Assembly: GCA_023431345.1 (NCBI GenBank)
Contig: JAEYWK010000160.1
Coordinates: 13,388 to 77,387, forward strand
Source of the DNA: Pseudomonadota bacterium
GTDB lineage: Bacteria; Myxococcota_A; Polyangia; Polyangiales; Polyangiaceae
DNA length: 64,000 nt
Direction of reading: 5' to 3'
Part shown: piece after piece, positions 34,808 through 44,900 of the stretch
Layout: each line of letters starts with the position of its first letter
How positions within the stretch are numbered: the first letter of the stretch is position 1
Made by a program: the position numbers and the translations under genes
Notes under the pieces: model-generated
What the model saw: only the letters and a program-made list of their open reading frames with translations
Databases searched by the model: none
Told to the model about the DNA's origin: nothing

Positions 34808-36709
34808 CTAGGGCATCAAATCGACGCTCACGCCCACATCGACGCCGCCTCGCCCGCGGCGGGCGCTGCCGAAGGCTCCCAGCGCGACGCAGCCGCAGGA
34901 GTGGCGATACCGGGCGAAGGAGCGCAGCGCCAGGAGCTGCTCCTCCCCTCGCAGGTTCTTCAAATCGAGGTCAGCGCCCGCGCCCAGCTTCAGGGCCGCG
35001 CCGAGAGCCAAGGTGAGATCACCTCCGGTGGTCCAGCCGTCGCGATCGAGCGCCCCGAGCTCGTGCCAGCGGGGCAAAATTTCACCCGGCGCGCTGAGCC
35101 GGGCGGAGCTGGGCTGAAGCTCGTGCTGCTCCCGCGCGGCCGCGTACAGGGTGGCGGTCGTGCCGCCGCGGGGGCCGACTCGAAGACGCGCCACGGCTTC
35201 GGCGTCGTGGCTGACAGGCTCCCCCTGCCCCGCCACGCTCACGCCCAGAAAGCGCGTGTCGCGCGCCAGCGTCGCCAGCAGGATCGGCTCCAGATCCGCG
35301 GTATCGCCCGCGGCTCCGCCCGCCAGCCTGAGCACGGCCGCGCCGCCGCGCCGTCCGAACGCGACTCCGCTGCGCAGGCCGGCGGTGGCAACGAGCGAGC
35401 TGGCAGCCGCGCCGTCGATGAACTGCCGCTCGAGTCGCGCCGCCGCCTCGGGCTCGATCGAGTGCGTGAAGCCGTTGAACCGGCGCACCAGCGGCAGGGC
35501 CAGAGATATGCCGGCACCCACGCGCAGCTTCGCGGCCGCTTGCTCCGGCAGCGAGACCACCTCGCCCTGCTCGAACGCCGCAACGCGCGCCAGCACGGGT
35601 CCGAGCAACTGGGCGGACTCGAGGGCCGCCCGCTCCACGCTGCGCGTCTCGCCGTTGCCGCGCCGCGGCTGGGCGGCCTCGAACGCGGAGGCGGTTCCCA
35701 GATCGAAGCTGTAGCTGCTGGCTCGACCCCAGGCCCCGCCGATGGAGACCTCGGCGAACGGCCCTAGACTGAGCGGCTCCGCGAGCCCGTCGCCACGCTC
35801 GCCGTCTGCGGCGATACCGGCGGCGAACAACGTGCTCGAGACGCTGCCCACGCCGACGCGGCCGTGATCGAAGCGGCGGGCCGCGGCTTCGAGCGACGTG
35901 AGCGCGCGGCGGCCGCGAATGCCCCGTGAGGCGTCGATGTCGTAGGCCCACACCGCGGCTGCATCGCCAGCTGCGGCGCCGTGAGCGTCAATCGTCAGCG
36001 CCGTCTGCCCCAGGTGATCCCAGCGCACGAACGAGGTCGACCCCGGAGTCAGCAGCTGCACGTCGACCCGGGCGCCGCCCTCGATGTAGCCGGCGCCGGC
36101 GATGTCGAGCGAGCGCAGCGCGGGGCGACCCTGATTGGAGTCGAACGGAATGTGCACGCCGCTGCCGACGAGCAGGCCGTCGTCGCCGCGCCACTCCGCG
36201 CTCGGAAACATCAACCCCAGCCGATCCGGCGAGCGCAGCCACAAGTAGGGCAGCCAAAACACCGGCACGCCACCGGCGCGGAGCACCGCGCGCTCGACGA
36301 CCACGTCGCTCGGCGGCGCGATTGTCACCGAGCGGTATCCGAGCGAGACGGGCGGGTCGTCGCAGCTGCAAAAGGCGATATCGCCGCCGCCTTCCACCCC
36401 GATGCCGCGCGGCCCTCGCCGGAGGTGCACGCGCGCCCCTGCGAGCCGGTAGCGGCCGACCGTGACGACGACGTCACCGGTCAGCAGCAGCTCACCGAGG
36501 TCGGCATCGACGTCCAGGTGACGGGCCGAGAAATCGACGCGAAACTCACGTCCGCGCGCGTCGGGAGCAGCCGGAACCTCGGCGCGCGCGACCGCGCTGA
36601 GCGAGCTCGCCAGCGCCAGGCTCACGGCGATGGCCGCGCGCGGCTTACAGCTGCCCGAGCGCGGTCTGGCGCCTAGCGCTTTGCTGTTCCGTCGTCGTCG
36701 CAAGCTCAT
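34808..36709 (-). CDS. LptD-like LPS-assembly outer membrane protein
   Basis: A 633-residue protein. A basic, long signal peptide (to about ARA at 44) is followed by an OstA/LptA-like domain (about 55-150: ARHLDVDADLGELLLTGDVVV) and a large beta-barrel domain with FWLPYLWLRSPDRLGLMFPS, the conserved LptD entry motif. Two Cys pairs (CSC about 113-115; HSCGC near the C-terminus) could form the inter-domain disulfides. It is shorter than E. coli LptD. The Met at 36709 gives a 65-base overlap with the upstream gene; a later GTG at 36625 would lose the signal-peptide charges. Confidence 0.78.
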   Translation of the reverse strand: MSLRRRRNSKALGARPRSGSCKPRAAIAVSLALASSLSAVARAEVPAAPDARGREFRVDFSARHLDVDADLGELLLTGDVVVTVGRYRLAGARVHLRRGPRGIGVEGGGDIAFCSCDDPPVSLGYRSVTIAPPSDVVVERAVLRAGGVPVFWLPYLWLRSPDRLGLMFPSAEWRGDDGLLVGSGVHIPFDSNQGRPALRSLDIAGAGYIEGGARVDVQLLTPGSTSFVRWDHLGQTALTIDAHGAAAGDAAAVWAYDIDASRGIRGRRALTSLEAAARRFDHGRVGVGSVSSTLFAAGIAADGERGDGLAEPLSLGPFAEVSIGGAWGRASSYSFDLGTASAFEAAQPRRGNGETRSVERAALESAQLLGPVLARVAAFEQGEVVSLPEQAAAKLRVGAGISLALPLVRRFNGFTHSIEPEAAARLERQFIDGAAASSLVATAGLRSGVAFGRRGGAAVLRLAGGAAGDTADLEPILLATLARDTRFLGVSVAGQGEPVSHDAEAVARLRVGPRGGTTATLYAAAREQHELQPSSARLSAPGEILPRWHELGALDRDGWTTGGDLTLALGAALKLGAGADLDLKNLRGEEQLLALRSFARYRHSCGCVALGAFGSARRGRGGVDVGVSVDLMP

Positions 36710-37784
36710 GCGGCATGAAGGTCAAAGAGGCGAAAAAGATAGCCGACGGGCTGTAGAAAAAGCCACGGCGCCTGCCATCGGGTCCGAGCTGCGAGGCGGC
36801 GTTGCCGTAGCCCACCTCGAACGAAAGGCTGCGCACGATGCGAAATGAGAGCTCGGTCAGGACTTGAGTGTTCACGAGGTAGCGACTGTCGTTTTCGCTC
36901 ACGCGCACGCTCCCGCAGCCCGTGGCCACGACGCCGCACAGCTCGACCTCGTCGTCGATATCGTATTTCCACGCAGGCTGAAAGCCGACGTCGACCGTCC
37001 ACAGCACGCTCTCACCGAACGCCAAGCGCAGGCGCCCGGTGAAGCTGAGCTCGTCGCGCGTGAGGCTCGAACCGGAGAGCTGATCGCCCGGCAAGCTTCG
37101 GCCGTCGGGGGTGAGACGCACGCGCTCGAGCTGGGGGCTCGTGGGCACCGTGGCGCGCGCAAACCAGCGCTGGTATTGCACCGCAGCGCGCAGCGTCGCC
37201 AGGATGGGCAGACTCACGCGCCCAGGCCAAACCGGCGTGATGTGGTTCACGCCGACCAGGGCGCCGGCCGCGAAATAGCGCCCCGATTGCAGGCTGAGCT
37301 TCGACGCGGGCAGCTTCAGCACGAGCGGGCGAAGCTCGGCCAGAGTGCCGTCCGTGTTGGCGGGGCCGAGAAAACGCCGAGCGTAGACGAGGGCCAGGTC
37401 CGTGTCGGTGAAGGACCATTCGCCCCGCCGGGTCGTGGCGTCGTTGTTGGTGAGCTCGGTGTAAAGCGCCCCGTCAGCGCGCACGCTCCAGTGCTCGCCG
37501 CGCGGCGTGTCGTCGAGTAAGTAGTAACGAGCTCGAGCCGCGAAGCCCAGGGTGTAAGTCGGGTTGAACGTCTGGTAGTCGTCACCCACGCCGAGCGTTT
37601 GCGCGCTGACCGAGTGCTCCATACCGAACGTGGTGTGGTGATACGGGGGCAGCTCCTGGGCCAAATCTGCCCCGCCCTCCGCGTCGGCGGGGCGCTCCTG
37701 CGTAAGCCCGCTCGACGCCACGAGCAACGAAAGCGCCGCCACCGTGAGCGACATGCGGACCTGGCGAAGCGCGGGCACCGTCAC
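36645..37784 (-). CDS. Predicted outer membrane beta-barrel protein of unknown function
   Basis: A 379-residue protein. RMSLTVAALSLLVASSGLTQ is a signal peptide; the rest has alternating hydrophobic/aromatic strands such as YTLGFAARARYYLLDD, WSVRADGALYTEL, TDTDLALVYARRFLG, YQRWFARATV and a final FFYSPSAIFFASLTF. This is the look of a 12-16 strand outer-membrane barrel. One Cys pair lies in LCGVVATGCGSV. No family was recognised. GTG 37784 keeps the positive charge before the signal core; ATG 37754 has AGGT upstream. It lies upstream of, and overlaps, the LptD-like gene, so the two may be made together. Confidence 0.7.
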   Translation of the reverse strand: MTVPALRQVRMSLTVAALSLLVASSGLTQERPADAEGGADLAQELPPYHHTTFGMEHSVSAQTLGVGDDYQTFNPTYTLGFAARARYYLLDDTPRGEHWSVRADGALYTELTNNDATTRRGEWSFTDTDLALVYARRFLGPANTDGTLAELRPLVLKLPASKLSLQSGRYFAAGALVGVNHITPVWPGRVSLPILATLRAAVQYQRWFARATVPTSPQLERVRLTPDGRSLPGDQLSGSSLTRDELSFTGRLRLAFGESVLWTVDVGFQPAWKYDIDDEVELCGVVATGCGSVRVSENDSRYLVNTQVLTELSFRIVRSLSFEVGYGNAASQLGPDGRRRGFFYSPSAIFFASLTFMPHELATTTEQQSARRQTALGQL

Positions 37785-37914
37785 CGGCTCTGGAGGCTAC
37801 CACCCCCGGGGGTCGCCGTCCCCATCGCGATCACGGCCGCACGAAAGCGCGCGATCGGCCGGGATTTACGCCCTGGTCGCGAAAAGCGCTTTGGCGCGCT
37901 AGCATGGCGCCCTG

Positions 37915-38262
37915 ATGACTAGCGCCCTCCCCGCCACCGAGATCACCGCCCTGCTGGGCCGCGGCACCCACTTCGAGGGCAAGCTCTCCTTCGACGGCCG
38001 CGTACGGATCGACGGCAGCTTCCGGGGCGAGATCAGCAGCACCGACACGCTGATCGTCGGCGACGGCGCGGAGGTCGAGGCCGAAATATTGGCGGGAACC
38101 GTGATCATCAAGGGCGGCAGCGTCAGCGGCAACGTCCGCGCGCGGCGGTCGATCGAGCTGTACGTGCCCGCCAAGGTCTCCGGGACGTTGCAGGCGCCCG
38201 AAGTATTCATGGATAAAGGCGTGCAGTTCTCAGGTAGTTGTACGATGGCTCCGGTCGACTGA
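37915..38262 (+). CDS. Bactofilin
   Basis: A 115-residue bactofilin (DUF583), a cytoskeletal protein that forms filaments without nucleotides. The central beta-helix repeats are clear: GRGTHFEGKLSFDGRVRIDG, SFRGEISSTDTLIVGDGAEV, EAEILAGTVIIKGGSVSGNV and the rest to GTLQAPEVFMDKG. A short N-terminal leader and a short tail flank it. Myxobacteria carry several bactofilins acting in cell shape and ParAB positioning. It stands alone and divergent from the outer-membrane gene; TAGCAT at about 37900 may be a -10 element, giving a very short leader. Confidence 0.9.
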   Translation: MTSALPATEITALLGRGTHFEGKLSFDGRVRIDGSFRGEISSTDTLIVGDGAEVEAEILAGTVIIKGGSVSGNVRARRSIELYVPAKVSGTLQAPEVFMDKGVQFSGSCTMAPVD

Positions 38263-38509
38263 CGGGGCGCTCCCGAGTACCGTGGGGCTAAAACGGCCGT
38301 GAACGAGCGTAGACGCTCGGGTGTCGTCGATTTGCGACAGCACGACACCTCTTGCGACATCGCGATCACGGAGCCATGTCGAGAGAGGCCAGGAGCGGGG
38401 TCGATTTCACGAAACTCGGGCCCGTTTCCAGCCGTTGTCTGAAGTGCGGGACGCCTCGCGCGCGTCGCGCCCCGTCCGGCATGCTCCCTGCTACTCCTCA
38501 GATTGCGCC

Positions 38510-39106
38510 ATGAACCAACTTCGCGCCCTCCCGCTGCTCGCCCTAATGACCCTGGCCTCCGGCAACGTGCTGGCCAGCTCGCCGACGGACGTCACCCGCT
38601 ACGATTGCAAGCTGCCCGAGAGCTCGCGACCCGCGGGCGGCGCGCGCACCGTCGTGACGGCGTCGCCCGCGCTCGTGAAGTCGGTAGTGCTCGATTTTCC
38701 GAACTACGCTCACTACTTCGATCCCGACAAGGGCCGGAACCCGAAGCGTAAGTGGGTGAGCCGCGTGGTGGGCAAGTCGGGTGACAAGACCGACCTCTAC
38801 CTCGAAGTGCCGATCCTCAAGGGCGCCGCCAAGATCTGGGCCGTCATTCGCTTCGACGCGCCGCAGAAGGTGGGCGACTCCGAGGTCGTCAAGGGCAAGA
38901 TGATCAAGGGCAACGTCGATCAGCTGAGCGCGAAGTGGAAGATGCGTCCTAGGGACGACAACACCACGGAGCTGCAGCTCGAGTTCCTGGTCGTGCCGAA
39001 GCTGCCCGTGCCGGACTCGCTGCTGTCGAACGAGGCACGGAGCGCTGCCTTCAAGGCCGTGAGCGGGATGAAGGGTGAAGCGCTGAAGCGAGCCGCCGGC
39101 ACCTGA
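38510..39106 (+). CDS. Secreted START/SRPBCC-like protein
   Basis: A 198-residue protein. MNQLRALPLLALMTLASGNV then LASS is a signal peptide. The mature part resembles a polyketide-cyclase/START-type helix-grip fold: TVVTASPALVKSVVLDFPNYA (start of the fold), KWVSRVVGKSGDKTDLYLEV, AAKIWAVIRFDAPQK and TELQLEFLVVPKLPVPDSLL; the C-terminal helix is SAAFKAVSGMKGEALKR. Such proteins bind lipids or other hydrophobic ligands. The ATG at 38510 is set by the signal peptide; the open frame continues upstream. Confidence 0.7.
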   Translation: MNQLRALPLLALMTLASGNVLASSPTDVTRYDCKLPESSRPAGGARTVVTASPALVKSVVLDFPNYAHYFDPDKGRNPKRKWVSRVVGKSGDKTDLYLEVPILKGAAKIWAVIRFDAPQKVGDSEVVKGKMIKGNVDQLSAKWKMRPRDDNTTELQLEFLVVPKLPVPDSLLSNEARSAAFKAVSGMKGEALKRAAGT

Positions 39107-39192
39107 GCCGAAGCCCGCCCGCTCGGACGTTGCTTGTCCGGCCTGAGCGCGCGCAGCTTGACCGGGAGCCTGCGCGCCGCTAGCGGAGGCCG

Positions 39193-41976
39193 GTGCGACT
39201 CCAGCTCGTGCCCAGTGAGCGGCAGGTCGAAGCCCTGGCGCTGGCCGGGCAACCCGCCAAGACGCTGCGCGAGCTCATCCGCGAGCTCGCCGACCGTGCC
39301 GCTCCCGGCCTCGAGCGCGCCGGGCCCGAGGTGACTCGCCTGATCGCGGAGACGATCACGCCCGAGCCCGAGCTGGCGGAGCTGCTCGATTCGGGCATCG
39401 GAGCTCTGCTGCGGCTCGGGGTCGGTCTCGAGGCGCTCGGCCAGCTGCCGGGCGCGCGCGCCCGGCTGTTCGAGGGGGCCTGGCTCCCGATGGCGGATGC
39501 GCTCAGCCGGGCCGGGCTGCGCGACGAGCGCGGGGACGTGTGGCGCGCGCTCGCCGCCGTCGACGCAGACGCGCTGCCGGGCGTCCGCGAGCTGTGGGTG
39601 TTGGGCTTCGCCGCGCTCGGCCCCGGAGAGCTCCTGCTGCTCGAGCGGCTGCACCTCGAGCTCTGTCGCCGGGGCGGCGGCGTCACGCTGCGCTTTCCCG
39701 GCGTATCCGGAGACGAGACGCGCCGCGCGGTCGAGCTGCTCCAAACACGGCTGGAGGCGCGCTGGGCGGAGCACAACGACGCTCCCGCGGTGGTCCGCGA
39801 CGACGACAAGCCCGCGCAGAGCTTGCCCGTCACGTTCACGCGCACGCCGAACATGGCGAGCGAAGCGCGTGCGGCGGTGCGGGCCGTACAAGAGCGGCTC
39901 GCAGAGGGGGCGAAGGTCGATCGCATCGCCATCGTGCCGCTCGAGCCCTCGGAGGCGTTCTTGGAGGAGCTGCGCTCGGCGCTGTGGCAAGCCAAGCTGC
40001 CGTTCAGCGAGCCGCGCGGCCGCCCGCCGATCGCCGGCCCCAACGTCCACGCGACGCTCGAGCTGCTGAGGCTCGTCGGCGGTCCGATCCGCCGCGACGC
40101 GCTGCTCGACGTGCTGGCCGCGCCCGGCCTGAGGCCGCGACGCTGGTTCGGCGAGAGCGGGCGCGCCGGCTTGCACGCCCTGCGCGATTTGCTGGCGCGC
40201 ACGCCAGTCGGCTTCGACAAAGACGGGCAGCTGCTGCTCGGGCGGGCGCGGCTCCTCGCTCAAGCCAGTAAGTCGAGCGTCGCGCGCAGCGCCGCCGTGA
40301 CCGCCCTCACCGCGATTTTGGCCGACCTGCAGCGGTTGGCCGCGAGCCGCGCGCGGCGCGAGCTGGTGCGTGAATTTCAAGCGCTGGTCGACGACCTGGG
40401 GCTGCTCGAGGTCGCGCCGCGCGTGCTGCGCCTCGCGCTCGAAGCGAGAGACCAAGGCGCGCCGGGGCTGCTCACGGCGCTGTCGGATGACGCGCGCGGC
40501 AGCGCGACCTTGTCGGTGGCGTTGACGCGGCTCGTGGAGGCCGCCGAGCGTCTCGGGTTGGGCGAAGCGCCCGTGACGCCACGCCAGCTCTCGGCCGAGC
40601 TGCTGCGCGCCATGGAGGGCGTCGGGCGCGGGCGCGGCGCCGCGCGAGCCGCCGCGATCGCGATCGCCAGGCCGAGCGAGGTCGCGGGGCTGCCTTGGGA
40701 GTTCGTCGTGCTCTGTCGCTGCTCGGCGGCTTGCTTCAGCAAGAGCGCGGGCAGCACCGCCTCGCTGTGGCTCGGCAGCGAGCTGTGCGAGGCCTTGCCG
40801 CGCGACGCTCGACCACCGAGCGCCCGCGACGAAGAGGCGGCCACGCTGACCGCGCTGAGCGCCCTGCTCGCCGACAGCGCCCGTACGGAGATCTTGTGGT
40901 CGACCGGCGACGGCACCAGCGAGACGCGCGAGAGCCGCTTCGTCGAGGTCTTGCTCGAGCTGCACCAGTCGTCCGCGCGGAGCGAGCCCGGCTCGCCGCT
41001 CTCGCCCGGCGCGCGGCGCATCGCGCCCTTGCCCGCGCCGAGCGAGCAGCTGGAGCTGCGCGTCGCCGTCGAGCTCGCGCGACACGCGTTCTTCTTCGGT
41101 CGCGGCGAGCGCTCCGAGCTGACGGGGCAGGTCTCGGAGCTCGGTCGCTGGGTGGACCCCACGTTGCCGCCCTTGCCCGTCACCCGCCTCGAGCGCTACG
41201 CCGACTGCGCGTTCTTGGGTCTGTCGAGCATCGTGCTGAAGAGCACCCGCGACGAGACCGTCGGCGACGGGCTCGGCGTCCGAGAGCGCGGCATCTTGAT
41301 CCACGCCGCCGTGGCAGAGGCGCTGCTCGCCATCGCCGGGCTCGCCGCGCCCGACGCCGAGCTGCTCGAGCTGGCGCTCGCGGCCGCTGATCGCTCGCTC
41401 GAGCAGCACGGCGGCTCCGCGCTGCGCGGCGCGGCGCTGCGCGGCGCCCGCGCCGACGTGCGTAGCTTGGTGCGCTGGTCGCTCGAGAACCGCGACTACT
41501 CGTTTCGGGAGGCCGAGAAGGGCTTCGGCGACGGCGAGGCGTGGGCCGCGCTCAAGCTCGGGCCGTATCGCTTGTCGGGCCGCGTGGATCGCTACGATGT
41601 CTCGAGCGACGGCCAGCGCGTGCGCGTCATCGACTACAAGTCTGGCGCTCCGCCTTCCAAGAACGAGGCCCACGCGCTGCAAGGCTGGTTGTACGCGCGC
41701 AAGGTCGCGCAAGAGCTCGGCGCGGGCGAGGTGCAGAGCTTGTACTTGGGCCTGCAGCGGCGCGTGCCGGTGCCGAAGGAGATCTTTCGTGGCGCCTCCG
41801 ACGCGGCGGCGCTGCTCGAGCGCGAGCAAGGCGCGCTCGTGCTGCTCGAGCGCCTTCGAGCAGGTCACGTCGCGGCCGAGCCGACGAGGCCAGCCCGCTG
41901 CGAGCGCTGCGACGCGCGCGATCTGTGCCGCCGGCCGCTCTCCGCGCCCGCGCCCGACGACGGAGACGACGCTTGA
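39193..41976 (+). CDS. addB: AddB-like helicase-nuclease subunit
   Basis: A 927-residue protein. The N-terminal two thirds are helical and lack a Walker A motif, like the degenerate helicase of AddB. The C-terminal part (about 690-920) is a PD-(D/E)XK nuclease: VRERGILIHAAVAEALLAI (motif I His), LSGRVDRYDV and VRVIDYKSGAPPSK (D..DYK). Cys residues for a 4Fe-4S cluster are in ERYADCAFLGL and CERCDARDLCRR. It would work with the next gene in end processing for recombination. The GTG at 39193 is a likely start. Divergence from classical AddB is high. Confidence 0.82.
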   Translation: MRLQLVPSERQVEALALAGQPAKTLRELIRELADRAAPGLERAGPEVTRLIAETITPEPELAELLDSGIGALLRLGVGLEALGQLPGARARLFEGAWLPMADALSRAGLRDERGDVWRALAAVDADALPGVRELWVLGFAALGPGELLLLERLHLELCRRGGGVTLRFPGVSGDETRRAVELLQTRLEARWAEHNDAPAVVRDDDKPAQSLPVTFTRTPNMASEARAAVRAVQERLAEGAKVDRIAIVPLEPSEAFLEELRSALWQAKLPFSEPRGRPPIAGPNVHATLELLRLVGGPIRRDALLDVLAAPGLRPRRWFGESGRAGLHALRDLLARTPVGFDKDGQLLLGRARLLAQASKSSVARSAAVTALTAILADLQRLAASRARRELVREFQALVDDLGLLEVAPRVLRLALEARDQGAPGLLTALSDDARGSATLSVALTRLVEAAERLGLGEAPVTPRQLSAELLRAMEGVGRGRGAARAAAIAIARPSEVAGLPWEFVVLCRCSAACFSKSAGSTASLWLGSELCEALPRDARPPSARDEEAATLTALSALLADSARTEILWSTGDGTSETRESRFVEVLLELHQSSARSEPGSPLSPGARRIAPLPAPSEQLELRVAVELARHAFFFGRGERSELTGQVSELGRWVDPTLPPLPVTRLERYADCAFLGLSSIVLKSTRDETVGDGLGVRERGILIHAAVAEALLAIAGLAAPDAELLELALAAADRSLEQHGGSALRGAALRGARADVRSLVRWSLENRDYSFREAEKGFGDGEAWAALKLGPYRLSGRVDRYDVSSDGQRVRVIDYKSGAPPSKNEAHALQGWLYARKVAQELGAGEVQSLYLGLQRRVPVPKEIFRGASDAAALLEREQGALVLLERLRAGHVAAEPTRPARCERCDARDLCRRPLSAPAPDDGDDA

Positions 41977-44900
41977 TCCCGGGCCTATCGCGCAACGCGG
42001 TCGTCGCCGCCAGCGCCGGCACGGGCAAGACCGAGCTGCTGACGTCCATTTACCTCGGCCACTGCTTGGGGCTGGCCGGTGATGGGGCGCTGGTGTCGCC
42101 CACCCGCATCGTCGCCACCACCTTCTCGCGCGCCGCTGCGCGCGAGATCCGCGAGCGCTTGGAGAAGCGCTTCGCCGGCGTGGCCGGCGCGGACGACGCC
42201 GAATTCGAGCGGCGGCTCGGCGCCGGCCTCTCGGCGCTGGCGGCCGAGCGCGGGCTCACGCGAAGCGAGCTCGCCCGACGCGCCGCGCGCGCGCTCGACG
42301 AGCTACCCGACGCCGCCATCGACACGCTCCACAACTTGTGCGCGCGCGTGCTGCGCGAGCACGGCCTGGAGCTCGGGATAACGCCCTCTTTCACGATTCT
42401 GGAGGAGCAGCGCGCGCTCGAAGACACCGAGCTCGCCATCGACGAAGTCCTCACTGACGCGCTCGCGGCCAGCGGGCTGCCGCTGATCGGCGCGCAGCAG
42501 CTGCTCGACGCCTCGGGCGGGCTCGATCGCCTGCGCGGCTGGATGCTCGCGCTCTTGTCGCGTCTCGACGACGAAGGGCTCGACGCGACGGCGCTCGAGC
42601 GCGGTGACGAAGGCGCGGCCGCGCGCCGCACCGAAGCCACCCTGCACGCGGTCTGCCGCGAGCTTTCGAGCGACCCCGAGTCGGCGCGAGCGCCGCATGC
42701 CCGCGCCGTGCTCGACGCGCTCGCCACCTCCGCCGCCGCCAGCGGCCTCGACGCGGACCGACTGAGCCGGGCCTTCGCGGCGCTGGCGGCCGAGAAGAAA
42801 GGCCGTAGCGCGCCGGGCTCCGAGGCCCTGAAGGCTCTGCTCGAGCAGAGCCGCGGCACGAACAACGCCCAGAAGGCCCGCGCGATCGTGCGGCTGATCG
42901 TGGAAGGGCCGAGCCTCGACGAGAGGCTGCGGGGCGTGGCGGAGGTCATCGCGGAGATCCAGCGCCGCCTGCGCGAGCGCCACGTCGCGCAGCGCAGCCT
43001 CGGCTTCGGTGATTTGCTCCGGCTCACCCGCGACGGCCTGCGCGACCACCCGCACGTCGCGCGCGCGGCCGGCGGTCGCATCGAGCTACTGCTGGTGGAC
43101 GAATTTCAAGACACCAGCCGCGTTCAGTGCGAGCTCTTGCTGTTGCTGCGCGAGCGCCCCGAGCGGAGCCGCGCGCGCGCGGCGGGCACGCTACCGAGCG
43201 CGGGCGACATCGCTCCGCGCGGCCTGGTGGTGGTCGGCGATCGCAAGCAATCGATCTACGGCTTCCGCGGCGCCGACGTGTCGGTGTTCGCCGAGCTCTC
43301 CACCGCCCTCGCCGGCGCCGAGGCCGCGCGCTTGCTCGACTTGCCCCCCAGCGCCACGCCCGACGAGAGCGCGCCCGCCGTCGCCGATGTATCGACGCTG
43401 GTCGACAGCTACCGCTCGCGCCCCGCCATCGTCGAAGCCGTGAACCTGATCTCGGAGCGCGATTTCGCGCCGCGCCTCGATCGAAGCTTCGAGATCCGTT
43501 ACGCGCCCGCCGAAGCGCTGCGCGTGCCCGCGAGCCGAGCCGGCGGCGAGCGCGGCCACGTCACGCTGCTCGTCGACGACAACCTCACGCCCGAGGCCGA
43601 GCCGCTCGTGCAGCGCGCCACCGGCAGCATGCGCACCGCGCTGGCCATCGCCGGCTACTGCGCGCGCGCCGTGCGCGAAGGGCGACCGCTCGCCAGCTTG
43701 GCCGTGCTCGCCCGGCGCCGCGCCACCCTGCCCGTGCTCGGCTTCGCGTTCGATCATTTCGGGGTGCCTTACGTCGTCTCCGGTCGCGATCTCTACGGCA
43801 CCCCGGAGGTGCGCGACGTGTTCGCCGCGCTCCGTCTGAGCCAAGCCCCGCGTGACCGCCACGCCCTCGCCGTGCTGGCGCGCAGCCCCCTCGGCGGCCT
43901 CTCCGACCAGGCGCTGGTCGAGCTCAGCGATCCGAAGCGCGGCCTCCTGCCGTGCGACGAGTGGCAGCCCGAACGCCTGTCGCTCGAGGCCGATCGCAAG
44001 CTCGCGGGGCTGCTCAAGCAGCGCCTCGAGCGCTACCTGGAGCTGGCTCCGCGGCTCTCCCCGCGTGACGCCATCTTCGACGTGGTCGAGCGCTTCGAGC
44101 TGACGGCCGTGCTGTCGCTCTTGCCGCGCGGGGCCGTGCGCCTGGCGAACATCGGCCGGCTGCAAGAGATCGCGGCCACGCACGGCGGTAACCTCGCCGC
44201 TTTCACGCGCTTCATCACGCGGCAAATCGCGCTCGAGATGGACGAAACCGAAGCGGCCGTGTTCTCGCCCGACGATGACGCGGTGCGCCTGCTGACCATC
44301 CACGGCAGCAAAGGCCTGGCGTTTCCCACCGTGATTCTGGGTGATCCGGAGGCGGTGGAGCGCCCGCAAACGGCGCCGGTCGGCATCTTGCGCCGCCCGC
44401 GGAGCGCGCCGCTGCTCGTCGTGCGTCACGCCGGAGAAGACGGGCCCATCATCACCGACACCCAAACCGAGCTCACGGAGGACACGAGCGCCCGCGCCTT
44501 CGCCGAGCGCCAACGGCTCAGCTACGTGGCGCTCACGCGCGCCGAGCACGAGCTGGTGATCGCGCTCCCCGTGCAGGCTCGCGGCGGCTCCCTCGCCAAG
44601 ACCCTGCAAGACCTGCACACCGAAGGCGCGCTGCAGCGCATCGACGGCTACCGCGAGCAGCCCGTGAGCGAGCTGCTCGCCGAAGCCAAGCTGCCCTCCG
44701 CCACGCTCGCGCCGAGCAGCGAGCCGCCGGCGCTGCCACGCGAGCTGCGCGGCAGCGCCGTCGTGCTCGGCGTCACCGCCCTCAGCGACTTCCAGATTTG
44801 CCCGCGGCGCTTCAGCCTGGTGCAGCTGCAAGGGCTCACGGAGCCACGGCGCGGCGCGGGCGAGCGTCCGAGCATCGACGCCGATCCGCGCCTGGCCGGC

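Noticed and set aside
38920..41868. A 982-residue open frame on the minus strand
   Set aside because: Antisense to the AddB-like gene, low-complexity Arg/Gln/Glu-rich translation, no domain; a high-GC artefact.
41541..41972. A longer AddA-like protein starting at 41541
   Set aside because: The added part overlaps the AddB nuclease domain in another frame; the TTG at 41973 is next to the Walker A region and overlaps the addB stop.
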